DNA of 64,000 nt from Neolewinella marina (GCF_002631205.1 NZ_PDLO01000001.1:1240001-1304000); one strand, 5' to 3'. Shown: positions 51,676 through 61,333, counted from the first letter of the stretch. The notes: generated by a model not told the origin, from the letters alone. Numbers and translations: made by a program.

Positions 51676-53259
51676 TTAGTCTACGTCCCACCACAGGCGG
51701 GTGGTCACGTTGTCCGGTCCCTTGAGGAGACCCACGGCGGCCTGTACGGCTTCGGCGTTGGTGTTCTTCTCGTAGTCGATAAAGGGGATGCGGTTGGGGC
51801 GACCGCCGTCGGGCAGGTTGCTGTTCTCGGAGTTGGCGACCGGGTAAAGGTCGGGCATGTCGGTGCGCCGCAGGTTGGCCCAGGCCTCGATGCCGTCGGG
51901 GTAGAGGGCCAGCCACTTCTGGGTGGCGATCTGCCGCCGCTGCATCTGCTCGTCGTCCGCGAAGTCGATCGGGATGTTGAACACCGGCGGGGAATTCAGG
52001 AAGTCGTTCGGGGCCACGGGGGTGGCTTCGGACTCCTGGTAGGCCGCGATGGCCGCCGCGTCGGTGATGCCCCACTGAATCATGGAGGCTTCGATGCCGG
52101 CGTTGTAGAGTTCCTCGGCGGTACCGCCCATGTTCCAGCCGTTAAGCGCGCCTTCGGCGCGGTTGAAGTAGGCTTCGGCGGCGTGCATGATGTTCTGGGG
52201 GGTGGCTCCCTTGCGGGCCCAGGCCGAGCCGCCACCGGTGACCCAGCGGTCGCCGACGTTGGAGTTGTTCTGGGCCAGGTTCTGGGGATCGCCGAGCTGG
52301 GCGGGGGTCAATCCGTTGCGCAGGCCTTCGTAACCGCCGTCCTCGTTCACGGGTTGGAAATACACCCCGAGGCGGGGGTCTTCGTATCCCTTGAGGGTCG
52401 ACTCCATCGAGGCGCTCATCCGGAATTCGTTCCAGACGGAGATGCCCGCCAGTCCGTTCACATCGGTGCCGGCTTCCGTTTTGAACATCAGGGCGTCGTC
52501 GGCCGGATCTTCCAGTACGCCACTGGCCACGGCGGCTTCGGCTTCGGCGCGGGCGCGGGCGGGATCAACCTCCGAGATGCGCAGGGCCAGCCGCAGGCGC
52601 AGGCTGTTGGTGAACTTGAGCCATTGGTCCACGTCGCCACCGTAGATCAGGTCGAAGCTTCCGAAGGCGTTGTCGCCGGCGTTGGCCGCGAATACGTCCT
52701 GGGCCGCGTCGAGCCGCTTGAAGAAGTCGTCGTAGATCTGCTCCTGGGGGTCGTAGGGCACGCTCTCCAGCGGCTCTCCGGCCTGGAAGTAGGGTACCGG
52801 ACCGTAGTAGTCGGTCAGGCGGTGGAAGGCGTAGACCCAGGTGACGCTGGCCATGGCGTACTCCGGCGAGGCGGGGTCGAGCTCCCGCAGCAGCACCTTC
52901 AGCTGGGGTACGGCATCGGTGTAGATGGGGCGCCAGTGCCACTGCATCCAGTCCATGCGGATCACGTTGCGGTCCGAGGGGAAGTAGGTGGCCGTGGTGG
53001 CGTAGTACTGGGCGTAGAGGTCGGCGAAGAGGTTCTGGGCCACCTGGTAGCGCCAGAAGGCGTAGGAGGAGGAGGACTGGGCCTTGCTGAACAGGAAGGG
53101 GTACTCTTCAGCCCCGAGGCTGGCCAGCTTGGTCTGGTCTACGTTGAGTTCCTCGAAGTCTTCGGTACAGCCCAGCAGGAGGCCGAAGCTGAGGATGCCC
53201 ATGGTGAGGCACCTGACCACCCCGTGCGAATAGTGTAGCATTCGTGGGAAATTTTTCAT
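51676..53259 (-). CDS. SusD/RagB-family nutrient-binding outer-membrane lipoprotein
   Basis: 527 residues from the ATG at 53259 (MKNFPRML). The lipobox is GLLLGC. The fold is the SusD-like group with NLFADLYAQYYATTATYFPSD near the N-terminus, tetratricopeptide-like helices (VTWVYAFHRLTDYYGPVPY) and NRAEGALNGW near the C-terminus, closest to Susd/RagB (SusD_2-type). It forms the lid of the SusC transporter on the cell surface. It starts 16 bp after the SusC stop. The longer frame to 53358 runs into SusC and is rejected. Confidence 0.92.
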   Translation of the reverse strand: MKNFPRMLHYSHGVVRCLTMGILSFGLLLGCTEDFEELNVDQTKLASLGAEEYPFLFSKAQSSSSYAFWRYQVAQNLFADLYAQYYATTATYFPSDRNVIRMDWMQWHWRPIYTDAVPQLKVLLRELDPASPEYAMASVTWVYAFHRLTDYYGPVPYFQAGEPLESVPYDPQEQIYDDFFKRLDAAQDVFAANAGDNAFGSFDLIYGGDVDQWLKFTNSLRLRLALRISEVDPARARAEAEAAVASGVLEDPADDALMFKTEAGTDVNGLAGISVWNEFRMSASMESTLKGYEDPRLGVYFQPVNEDGGYEGLRNGLTPAQLGDPQNLAQNNSNVGDRWVTGGGSAWARKGATPQNIMHAAEAYFNRAEGALNGWNMGGTAEELYNAGIEASMIQWGITDAAAIAAYQESEATPVAPNDFLNSPPVFNIPIDFADDEQMQRRQIATQKWLALYPDGIEAWANLRRTDMPDLYPVANSENSNLPDGGRPNRIPFIDYEKNTNAEAVQAAVGLLKGPDNVTTRLWWDVD

Positions 53260-53275
53260 TTTAAGGTAAAGGATC

Positions 53276-56200
53276 CTAGAATCCGAGTTGTAGGTTAAAG
53301 CCAATGGTGCGGGTAGAGGGCAGGTTGCCGTACTCCACGCCCTGGTAGTTGCCCGCACCGAGCTGGATGTCGGGGTCGAAGTTCATCGTCCGCTCGGGGA
53401 TGCCGGGGATATCCAGGATGGCCTTGCCGCGGTAGAGGAACAGCAGGTTACGGGCCGTCAGGGACAGGCGGGCGGTGCGGATGCCGAGGCTTTGGGGAAC
53501 CGGGATGCCGTAGCCGATCGAGAATTCACGGATGCGCACGTTAGTGGCGTCGTAGGTAAAGAACTCTCCGAAGGAGTAGCGGCCGCCGGAGACGCGGGTC
53601 CAGAACTGTTCGGCGCTGACGGCCGTATTGTTCGGGGTACCGTCCTCGGTGACGCCCGGCAGTACCAGACCGCCATCGCGGAAGGCCGTCGTGTAGTCCG
53701 CGGTGCCGTCGAAGGCCAGGTTGGCGTCCGTTCCGGAGACCATCACGCCGCCGAAGCGACCGTCGATCAGCAGGGAGACGTTGAAACCGAGGAAGTCAAA
53801 CTTGTTGTTCCAACCCAGGGTGAAGTCGGGGTTGAAGTTGCCCAGCAGGGTTTCTCCACCACCGGATCCTATGGGCAGTCCCATGTCGTCCACCAGGAAG
53901 CGGCCCTGCTCGTCGCGGGCCCAGCCTTCGCCGTAAAGGTCGCCATAGCGGCCACCCTCCTCGACCAGCGGACCAGCCGTGCGACCGAAGCCACCACCGA
54001 GGAATACCCGTTTGGTCTTGTCCGAAAGCTCGATGATGTCGTTGACGTTCCGGGCGAAGTTTACCGTAGAGATGTAGCCAAAGTTTTCCTTCTCCACTAC
54101 CCGGGCCTGAATCGTCAGTTCCACGCCCTTGTTCTGGACGTTGCCGGCGTTGATGTACTGGTTGGAGAAGCCCGTGGGCGCCGGCAGGGGCACCAGGAAC
54201 AGCTGGTTGAAGGAGTTGGTCTTGTACCAGGTCAGGTCGACGCCGAGTCGACCGCGCAGCATCCGTACGTCGGCTCCGAACTCCAGCGAGCGGGTGATCT
54301 CGGGCTTCAGGTCCGGGATGTTGCGGGTGGCATCCTGGGCGATGAAGCCGTTCGTGCCGCCCTGTTGTACGCTGTAGGTATTGAGCAGGCGGTAGGGATC
54401 GGCGTCGTTGCCCACCTCGGAGAGGGTGCCCCGCAGCTTCGCAAAGGAGAAGAAGTCCGGCAGCCGCACCATATCGCTCACGATGAGCGACAGGCCCGCG
54501 GAGGGGTAGAAGAAGGAGTGGGGGGCCGGCAGGGTCGACGACCAGTCGTTCCGCGCCGAAGCGTCCAGCACCAGGAAGTTGCGGAAGGTCACCGAGGCGG
54601 TACCGAACACCGACTGGTATTCCCGCTGGGAGACGCTGCTGTTGGTTGATACGTTGATGCCGAAGTCCGTCGAGAACTTGTTCGGCACCAGCAATCCGTT
54701 AGCGTTGATGAAGGTGTACTTCGACTCCCGCTGGTTGAGGGCCGTACCGACGAGGAAGTCGACGCGGAAGTCCTCGTTTACGTCCTGGTAACCGTTCAGG
54801 AACAGGTCGAAGTTGTTCTCCTGGAAAAAGCCCGACCCTTCCTGGTAGGTACCGCCGGGGCCGGCAAAGAGCAGGGTGCGGTCGTAGATCCGGAAGGTCA
54901 GCAGGTCGTTGGAGCGGTCCAGGCTGGCCCGGCCGGTCACCTTGATTTTTTCGGTCAGGTCGTAGGTCAGGCTGCCCAGGAACATCCGGCGGTCGCGGTT
55001 GTCGTCGTTCGGGGTCCGGTTCAGCGTCCAGTAGGGGTTGGTGTAGATGGAGGAGGTAGTCCAGTAGCGGGGGTTACCGTCTTCGTCCTCGAAGTTCTCA
55101 TAGTCGGCCAGGTCCACCGAGCGGGGGATCTTGTAGAGGTTCTGTACGATACCGCTCTCTTCGCCTACCTTGACCTTGTTGTCGATCGACTGGTCCACGA
55201 TGGTGGCCTTGAAGTCGCCGTGCAGTTTACTGCCGAGGGATTGCTGCAACCGCAGGTTGAAGGTGTTGCGGTTCAGTTCGTTGTTGGGGATGATGCCCTG
55301 GTTGCGGTTATTGGTATAGGAGAAGTAGGCCTGGGTGGTGGCCGTACCGCCGGACAGGCTGATGCTGTTGTCCAGGCTCACGCCGGTGCGGAAGAAGTTC
55401 TCCACGTTGTCCGGGTAGGTGGTCGTCTCACCGCCCCAGCTGCCGGCTGCGGTCTCGTTCGAGGTACCGCCGTTGCCCTGTCCGTAGGTGTTCTGGAATT
55501 CCGGCAGGAGGCTGGGCGTTTCGAAGGATACGCCCGAGTTGACGTTGACCTGCACGCGGCCTTCGCTGCCCGACTTGGTGGTGATGAGCATGACGCCGTT
55601 GGCACCCCGGCTCCCGTAGAGGGCCGCGGCGGCTCCCCCCTTCAGGAAGGACACGCTCTCGATGTCGTAAGGGTTGATGTTCGACACCCCGTCGATGTTG
55701 TTGTAGCCACCGAAGTCGTTGCCGACCTGTCCGCGGGTGGAGTTGTCGATGGGCACACCGTCCACCACCACCAGGGCGTTGTTGGAGCCCGAGATGGAGC
55801 GGTTGCCGCGCAGTACGATCCGCGCCGCGCCGCCGGGGCCGCCGGCGCCGGTGGTAACTACCAGGCCGGCCACCTTGCCGTTCAGGGTATTGGCGAAGTT
55901 CGGGTCGCGGGTGGTCCGCAGCTGGTCGCCATCCAGTTCCTGGACCGCGTAGGTGATGTTCTTGGTGCTGCGCTCGATGCCGAGGGCCGTCACCACCACC
56001 TCATCAAGGTTGGCCCCTTCGCTGAGGCGGAAGACGAGATCGGATTGGGCCTCCTCCAGCCGCACTTCCCGCGAGGAGTACCCAATGTAGGATACCTGGA
56101 TAACGGCGGGCAGCTTGGTCAGGTTGAGGGTGAAGTTGCCGTCGATGTCGGAGACGGTTCCGTTGGTCGTGCCCTGCTCCGCGACCGTGGCGCCGATAAG

Positions 56201-56347
56201 CGGCAGGCCGTCCTCATTATCGAGTACCTGCCCGGAAATGGTCTGGGCCAGCAATCCGGAAGTGGAGCAAAGAAAGGCTACGAGCAGCAGCCATAGCGGA
56301 GGGGGGAAGAGGCGGGAATTGGCCGCCCCCTGGTGGGTATTCAACAT
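53276..56347 (-). CDS. SusC/RagA-family TonB-linked outer-membrane protein
   Basis: 1023 residues from the ATG at 56347 (MLNTHQGAAN). Signal peptide to about residue 35, then a carboxypeptidase-like beta domain (ISGQVLDNEDGLPLIGATV), a plug (LDEVVVTALGIERSTKNITYAV in two blocks; NALVVVDGVPIDN; GAAAALYGSRGANGVMLITTK) and a large barrel ending GFNLQLGF. It imports a glycan or peptide with SusD; the substrate is not known. It starts the SusC-SusD-FG-GAP operon. Confidence 0.95.
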   Translation of the reverse strand: MLNTHQGAANSRLFPPPLWLLLVAFLCSTSGLLAQTISGQVLDNEDGLPLIGATVAEQGTTNGTVSDIDGNFTLNLTKLPAVIQVSYIGYSSREVRLEEAQSDLVFRLSEGANLDEVVVTALGIERSTKNITYAVQELDGDQLRTTRDPNFANTLNGKVAGLVVTTGAGGPGGAARIVLRGNRSISGSNNALVVVDGVPIDNSTRGQVGNDFGGYNNIDGVSNINPYDIESVSFLKGGAAAALYGSRGANGVMLITTKSGSEGRVQVNVNSGVSFETPSLLPEFQNTYGQGNGGTSNETAAGSWGGETTTYPDNVENFFRTGVSLDNSISLSGGTATTQAYFSYTNNRNQGIIPNNELNRNTFNLRLQQSLGSKLHGDFKATIVDQSIDNKVKVGEESGIVQNLYKIPRSVDLADYENFEDEDGNPRYWTTSSIYTNPYWTLNRTPNDDNRDRRMFLGSLTYDLTEKIKVTGRASLDRSNDLLTFRIYDRTLLFAGPGGTYQEGSGFFQENNFDLFLNGYQDVNEDFRVDFLVGTALNQRESKYTFINANGLLVPNKFSTDFGINVSTNSSVSQREYQSVFGTASVTFRNFLVLDASARNDWSSTLPAPHSFFYPSAGLSLIVSDMVRLPDFFSFAKLRGTLSEVGNDADPYRLLNTYSVQQGGTNGFIAQDATRNIPDLKPEITRSLEFGADVRMLRGRLGVDLTWYKTNSFNQLFLVPLPAPTGFSNQYINAGNVQNKGVELTIQARVVEKENFGYISTVNFARNVNDIIELSDKTKRVFLGGGFGRTAGPLVEEGGRYGDLYGEGWARDEQGRFLVDDMGLPIGSGGGETLLGNFNPDFTLGWNNKFDFLGFNVSLLIDGRFGGVMVSGTDANLAFDGTADYTTAFRDGGLVLPGVTEDGTPNNTAVSAEQFWTRVSGGRYSFGEFFTYDATNVRIREFSIGYGIPVPQSLGIRTARLSLTARNLLFLYRGKAILDIPGIPERTMNFDPDIQLGAGNYQGVEYGNLPSTRTIGFNLQLGF

Positions 56348-56392
56348 GCTAGTGAGTTCAGAAAGTGGGTGAAGTGCACCAAAATAGTAGCG

Positions 56393-56424
56393 CAATATAA
56401 GGGTGTGTGAACTCGCAAGACAAA
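56393..56424 (-). promoter_or_regulatory. Probable promoter of the SusC/SusD operon
   Basis: On the minus strand TTTG (56421-56424) and TATATTG (56393-56399) are separated by 21 bp. The -7 element is one base short of TAnnTTTG. The leader to the SusC ATG would be about 45 nt. Confidence 0.4.
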
Positions 56425-56607
56425 TCCGATTCGCCAGCGACGGGAAGCTGCCTCACCAGCCTGCAGAAAGCCGAACTGAATTTGCAGGTTACCCCCTCCC
56501 CTTCCCGATCGTTTGGTTTTTACTGCCGTGAACGGTGTGAATTTTCCGTAATAAAAACTTTGGCCGAAATACATTTTTCGCCCGTCAGCCTTCGGGAGCG
56601 TCCCTGC

Positions 56608-58014
56608 TTACTCCACCTTAACAAACCGCCCCACCCACTGCCGCTTCCCCGACCGCAGCCGCAGCCAGTATACTCCCGCCGGCAGCGAGCCGACGTTCAG
56701 TCGGTCGCTCTCCAGTCGGTGCTTCCCCAGCGACCGGCCATGCTGGTCGTAGAGCCAACCGTGGGTGGGTGCGGGGCCGGGCACCGTCAGGTGGAGGGTA
56801 TCGCGAGCGGGTACCGGCCACAGGTTCAGCGGCTCCGCCGTAAAGCGGGCTACCTGACTGGGCATCTCGGCGAACAGCCACTGGTAGGCGGCCGAGAACT
56901 CCCGCGCCCAGTACCACTCGGAGTGCTGTCCGTCCTGGTGGAGTTCGGTGCGCAGCTCGTCCTCCGAAAACCCCGCCTCACTCAGCAGCTGGGCCATGGC
57001 CACTACGTCGTCCGTGACGCGGTTGCTCGCTGAATTTTCCCCGTAGCCGGCCAGGAAGTAATAGCGCTGCGGCGCCTGCCGACCGGCCTCGGCTACAAAG
57101 TCGTAGATGTCGCCGGTGTACCACAGGCTGGGCGAGAACACTCCGGCGCGGCCGAAGACCTGCGGGTATTTAGCAGCGGCGTAAAGGGTGATCAGTCCAC
57201 CCAGACTGGATCCCATGATCCCGGTATGCTCGGCCCCGTCCAGGGTCCGGAAGTTAGCGTCGACGTGGGGCTTAAGGGTTTCCACGATGAAGTCCACGTA
57301 ATCGTCGCCCCGCCCGCCCCCGTAGCGGGCGTTCGCGTAGGGCGTCAGCTCATTGATGCGCTCGCTGCCCCCATTGTCGATGCCCACGACGATCACCCCC
57401 GGATCGCCGGCGGCGTGGAGGGCGTTGAGGGTCTCGTCGACTTCCCATTCCCCGGAAAAGCTGGTGGCCATGTCGAAGAGGTTCTGTCCGTCGTGCATGT
57501 ACAGCACCGGGTAGCGGCGGTTGCTGATGGCGTAGTCGGGTGGCAGGTACAGCATGATGCGCCGGTGGCGGTCCAGTTGGGGCATGTAGAAGGCCGCGTC
57601 CAGCACGGTCACGTTCTCCGCCGCCGTGGAGGGTTGGGCGCCGCCCCCGCCGCCGTCTTCCCAGCCGGCGATGGCTATTGCTTCGACCTGCTCGCCACCA
57701 GCATAGGTCACGCTGCGGTTCGGCCGGTTATTCCCCTGGGCGGTGCCCTCCACCGTGGCCCAGTCGCCCCGGGTGATCTTGTACTCGTAGGTGGCGGCCG
57801 CCAGGTCGAGGCGCAGTTCCCACTTCCCGTCGGCGTTCTGCTTCATTTGGTAGTCCGCGTTCCCCGGTGCCCAGCCGTTGAAGTTTCCGGCCACGTAGAG
57901 GGTCACGGGATCGGGAGTACTGGCTGGCAATTCGCTGATCCGCAGGATCAGCTGGGCCGACAGCGTCCACGAACAAAGGCAAAGAAGCAGGAGGGAAAGG
58001 AAGGTGCGGTACAT
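56608..58014 (-). CDS. T9SS-exported esterase with CBM48/20-like domain
   Basis: 468 residues. After the signal peptide (to about A20) comes an N-terminal carbohydrate-binding-like domain (LYVAGNFNGWAPGN; GKWELRLDL; YEYKITRG). A Gly-rich linker (121-125) leads to an alpha/beta-hydrolase esterase domain with LYMHDGQNLFD and nucleophile Ser270 in GSSLGG. The last 75 residues form a type A sorting tail (LWPVPARDTLHL, LPAGVYWLRLR). It resembles Fes/feruloyl-esterase-like enzymes, probably deacylating a polysaccharide on the cell surface. It lies upstream of the SusC operon in the same direction. Confidence 0.88.
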   Translation of the reverse strand: MYRTFLSLLLLCLCSWTLSAQLILRISELPASTPDPVTLYVAGNFNGWAPGNADYQMKQNADGKWELRLDLAAATYEYKITRGDWATVEGTAQGNNRPNRSVTYAGGEQVEAIAIAGWEDGGGGGAQPSTAAENVTVLDAAFYMPQLDRHRRIMLYLPPDYAISNRRYPVLYMHDGQNLFDMATSFSGEWEVDETLNALHAAGDPGVIVVGIDNGGSERINELTPYANARYGGGRGDDYVDFIVETLKPHVDANFRTLDGAEHTGIMGSSLGGLITLYAAAKYPQVFGRAGVFSPSLWYTGDIYDFVAEAGRQAPQRYYFLAGYGENSASNRVTDDVVAMAQLLSEAGFSEDELRTELHQDGQHSEWYWAREFSAAYQWLFAEMPSQVARFTAEPLNLWPVPARDTLHLTVPGPAPTHGWLYDQHGRSLGKHRLESDRLNVGSLPAGVYWLRLRSGKRQWVGRFVKVE

Positions 58015-58018
58015 CGGG

Positions 58019-58026
58019 CAAGGATA
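58019..58026 (-). promoter_or_regulatory. -7-like element of the esterase gene, near-leaderless
   Basis: TATCCTTG on the minus strand has one mismatch to TAnnTTTG and ends 4 nt before the ATG at 58014. Confidence 0.4.
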
Positions 58027-58142
58027 GGGAAAGTATCGGGGTCCGTCTTGCTTCCTGCGGCCGCTTCAGGTTTGGGTACCGTGGATTGCGCGGATTAAGG
58101 TCGCAGATAGTGATACGTGGTATCCTCCTGCTCCATCGGTGG

Positions 58143-58163
58143 CTTCCACTCGGCGAGTGGAAG
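58143..58163. terminator. Perfect 9-bp hairpin after the lipoprotein gene
   Basis: CTTCCACTC, loop GGC, GAGTGGAAG. It lies 23 bp beyond the stop of the lipoprotein gene at 58186 (minus strand). No T-tract follows, so a terminator role is only likely. Confidence 0.5.
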
Positions 58164-58185
58164 GACCGTTCACCCCCGAAAGAGC

Positions 58186-58869
58186 CTACTCCTCCCCCGC
58201 CAGCGGCGAGATCATAATGTGCGCCCGGTGGGTACCCGGATCCATGATCCAGGGGTGGTTGGGCGCGACGGGCGATTCCGGCAGACCGGTAGATGCGGCG
58301 GTAGCGTACGGCATATATACCACGTAGCGGTACTGGGCACCGGGCACCTTGCCGGTGGCGGCGTCATAGCGGGCCTCGGGGCCGTAGTAGATGTGCAGGG
58401 CCGTACCGGCGGGGCCCATGGAGAGTTTTTTCGACTTCACCTCGTCCTCCCGCATGGCGAAGATCTCCTGGGCGCTCTTTCCTTCGGCCTTGAGTTCGCG
58501 GCCGCGGGCCATGAAGGGCTCCAGGTCCTTGTGATAGCAGGCCGCGCTGAAGCCGTCCTGGTTGGGATCGTCGGCCAGACAGATGAATTCATTGGTGCCC
58601 TCCCGCAGGGTGACGAACTCCCCGGCCGCGTTGTAGCCGATCACCTTGGCGCCCGCCCGGCTCGCCTCCGGGGCGGCCAGTACGGCGGTGGCGATGCGGG
58701 CCTCGTCGGTGTCGATTTCCGACAGCTCACCGTGGTCCGCTTCCTCGGTCCGGAATTCCGCGCCGGCATCCTCGATTTGGGGCGCGGGGGCGACTTCCTC
58801 GGGAGCCGGTTCCGAATTACAGGCGTAGAGGGGCAGGAGGAGAAAGAAGGAATAGAGCACAGGCTTCAT
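58186..58869 (-). CDS. Lipoprotein of unknown function
   Basis: 227 residues. The lipobox is LPLYAC (Cys17). A Pro/Glu-rich linker follows, then a compact domain with FICLADDPNQDGFSAACYHKDLEPFM and MGPAGTALHIYYGPEA, and HPWIMDPGTHRAHIM near the end. Two cysteines suggest a disulfide. I do not recognise a family; the His/Asp-rich end could bind a metal. Confidence 0.75.
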   Translation of the reverse strand: MKPVLYSFFLLLPLYACNSEPAPEEVAPAPQIEDAGAEFRTEEADHGELSEIDTDEARIATAVLAAPEASRAGAKVIGYNAAGEFVTLREGTNEFICLADDPNQDGFSAACYHKDLEPFMARGRELKAEGKSAQEIFAMREDEVKSKKLSMGPAGTALHIYYGPEARYDAATGKVPGAQYRYVVYMPYATAASTGLPESPVAPNHPWIMDPGTHRAHIMISPLAGEE

Positions 58870-59054
58870 GGCACGAAAAGTTTGAGCGTGGTATAGTGTG
58901 GGGACTCGCCCTGCAGCAGCCTTAGTTGGCTGGGAGCACGGGGAATCCCCCCTGAAGCTAGGGATTTTTTGTCACTGCTCATGGCACCCGCTTACGAGCC
59001 GTACCTGCATGCGGGGGCGCGGCGCGCAGGTTCCGGCTAACGGTAGGAAAGCCC

Positions 59055-60815
59055 CTACTCCACCTTCCTTACTTCCGAGCGCTCCGAAATGCCGTTCTCG
59101 TTGAAGGCCTCGATCTGGAAGTAGTAGGTATCGGCCTTGTCCATGCCGGTGAAGTAGTAGTTGTTGTCGCCGTAGACCATGATGCTGCCGTAGAGCTTAT
59201 CGGGGTCCTTGCCGAAGTAGATGTTGTAGCCGTCGGCCTCGGGGTGGTTCCTCCACTTCATCCAGGAGGCCAGGCGGTTGCCATCCTTTTCGCGGGAGGC
59301 GCGCAGCACCACGAAGTCTTCCACCGGCGCGGGCTTTTCCCCCGCCCCCCGTCCGAAGACGCGGAAGCCACTGATGGCGAACTTGCCGGTGGGCATGGCG
59401 TGGTTCTCCAGCTTCAGGTAGCGAAACTGTACCGGTTCGGGCAGTTCGATATAGTCGTGGGGCACGTCCGTCTGGTTTTCCCGCTTGTCGACCACCACTT
59501 CCCACGCCTGGCCGTCGTTGGAGCCGTGGATGACGTACTGATGCTTCTTGCCGAGGGTCTTGCCCAGGAACTCCGCGTCCTGGTCGGCGTAGTTCACCTG
59601 GATGGCGTGGATGGTGGACACCTCCCCGAGGTCGGTCTGCAGCCACTCCCCGGCCTCCCCCGTGGCGGCGCTCCAGTAGGTACGGATGTCCTCATCGACC
59701 GCGAAGTTGGGGTGAAAGCCGCCCAGGGTGGACGACACCTGCACCGGTTTCTGGTAGTTGAGCAGCATCCAGCCGGCGAAGAGCCCCTCGGTGAAGTCCT
59801 TCCCTTCCGCCGCTCCGGGCAGCAGGGTGGGATAATCCCCGAAGGCCGTGTTGCAGTACATCACGTCGTCCGCGTCGAAGCCCGCCGGCCAGATGCCGAG
59901 CCGCCGCTCGAAGTTGTTCTTCACCGAGATGAAGATGGTGGATACGTGCCAGTACTGCCCGTGCTTGTCCTGGAAGGTGGCCCCGTGGCCGGCTCCCCGC
60001 GCGAAGCCGCCCGGCTTGTAGGAGAAGGGATTGTGGGCCTGGTAGCGGAAGCCGCCCAGGGGATTTTCGCTCACCAGCACCCCATCGGCGTAACCGCTGA
60101 ATTCGGTGCCGGGGGCCGCGTACTGGAAGTAGTACTTGCCGTTGTGTTTGGTCACCCAGGCGCCCTCCACGAAGGGGGCCAGGAAGACGTTGTCGTTATA
60201 CTCCCCGAAGCGCTCCCAGCCGTGGTCGTCGGGGTGCAGCTTCATGATGGGGCGGGTGAGGCCGGTGGTCTGCAGGTCCCCGGTGCGAATCTCGGTACCC
60301 AGCAGGGGAAACTCGTTGCTGGAGCCCCAGTAGAGGTAGAGGCGGTCGTCTTCTTCGTCGTAGTGGAAGGCCGGGTCCCAGGCTCCCACGTTGAGGGTGT
60401 CCACGGCGATCTCCCAGTCGTCGACGGTGGGATTTCCGCTCTTCCAGATGGGGAAGTCCAGCTCCCAGGTGGAGCCGTAGACGTAGAGCGAATCGCCCAT
60501 CACCCAGGCCGCCGGGGCGTTCAGGTCGTGGGTGTACTTGTCGTCGAGCAGGAACTTGCGGTAGACGAACGTCCAGTCGAGCATATCGGCGCTGTACCAG
60601 TAGCCCTCCTGGTTGGTGGAGAACAGGTAGAGGGTATCACGAAAGTTGACGATGACCGGATCGGCCGTGGCCCGGTGGCGCCCCTGCTCCGAAAACCGCT
60701 CGAAGGGGGTATAGCCGTAGTCGATGTTGATGGGGTTGCAGTAGGTGCGCTGTTGGGCAAATACGGCCGACACACAAACCACGAGCAGGACCAGGGGTAG
60801 AGCAAATTTTAGCAT
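59055..60815 (-). CDS. GH43-family-like secreted glycosidase with discoidin and Fn3-like domains
   Basis: 586 residues with a signal peptide (LVLLVVCVSAVFA-Q). The five-blade propeller of GH43 (about 22-330) is indicated by ATADPVIVNF (base Asp), GAWDPAF (middle Asp) and FVEGAWVTKHNGKYYF (acid Glu). A discoidin/F5-8-type domain follows (about 360-475; GFHPNFAVDEDIRTYWSA), then an Fn3-like domain to the end. Family knowledge: GH43 enzymes release arabinose or xylose from hemicelluloses; specificity here is unknown. No T9SS tail is visible. It is a likely partner of the nearby SusCD system. Confidence 0.88.
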   Translation of the reverse strand: MLKFALPLVLLVVCVSAVFAQQRTYCNPINIDYGYTPFERFSEQGRHRATADPVIVNFRDTLYLFSTNQEGYWYSADMLDWTFVYRKFLLDDKYTHDLNAPAAWVMGDSLYVYGSTWELDFPIWKSGNPTVDDWEIAVDTLNVGAWDPAFHYDEEDDRLYLYWGSSNEFPLLGTEIRTGDLQTTGLTRPIMKLHPDDHGWERFGEYNDNVFLAPFVEGAWVTKHNGKYYFQYAAPGTEFSGYADGVLVSENPLGGFRYQAHNPFSYKPGGFARGAGHGATFQDKHGQYWHVSTIFISVKNNFERRLGIWPAGFDADDVMYCNTAFGDYPTLLPGAAEGKDFTEGLFAGWMLLNYQKPVQVSSTLGGFHPNFAVDEDIRTYWSAATGEAGEWLQTDLGEVSTIHAIQVNYADQDAEFLGKTLGKKHQYVIHGSNDGQAWEVVVDKRENQTDVPHDYIELPEPVQFRYLKLENHAMPTGKFAISGFRVFGRGAGEKPAPVEDFVVLRASREKDGNRLASWMKWRNHPEADGYNIYFGKDPDKLYGSIMVYGDNNYYFTGMDKADTYYFQIEAFNENGISERSEVRKVE

Positions 60816-60877
60816 GGGGGCAATCTCGGGTATTTCCGCAGATTATGTCAGATACCGGGGCTCGTAGTCTGGTTTAC

Positions 60878-61333
60878 CTACAGCGGCGGCCCCACGAACT
60901 CCTGCCCGTGTAGGAGAGAAATGTCCGCCATGGATTCCATCGACAGTGTTCCGGCTTCGTGGGCGGCGAAAAAGGCGCGGAACATGGCTTCAATGGACAG
61001 GGCCGGTGAGAAGATGTACCGCAAGCGGCCGGGCGTATCCCCGATGTTCTTGAAGGCATGGACGGTCCCACGCGGGATGAAGGCCACGTCTCCCGGCGAA
61101 AACTCAAATCGCTCCCCTGCGACTTCGGCGATGAACTGTCCTTCCAGAAAGAAAAAGGTTTCATCCTGCTCGTGGTGAATATGCCTTCCCGGACCGACTC
61201 CGGGTTCCACGATGTCCTCGAAGATGGCAAGTTGCCCATCAGTTTGCTCCCCGGACAGCAGGAACTTGAGGGTAATGGCGCCGGGAAACTTGAGGGTGTC
61301 CGCCTGTTGGTAGCTGGTGTGAACGGGGTGCAT
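60878..61333 (-). CDS. Cupin-domain protein
   Basis: 151 residues, no signal peptide. Cupin motif 1 is HIHHEQDETFFFLEG and motif 2 is PRGTVHAFKN, with the metal ligands kept. It is similar in motif layout to the cupin lipoprotein at 32203-32766 but cytoplasmic. Function unknown; quercetinase-like or mannose-isomerase-like activities are both seen in the family. Confidence 0.87.
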   Translation of the reverse strand: MHPVHTSYQQADTLKFPGAITLKFLLSGEQTDGQLAIFEDIVEPGVGPGRHIHHEQDETFFFLEGQFIAEVAGERFEFSPGDVAFIPRGTVHAFKNIGDTPGRLRYIFSPALSIEAMFRAFFAAHEAGTLSMESMADISLLHGQEFVGPPL

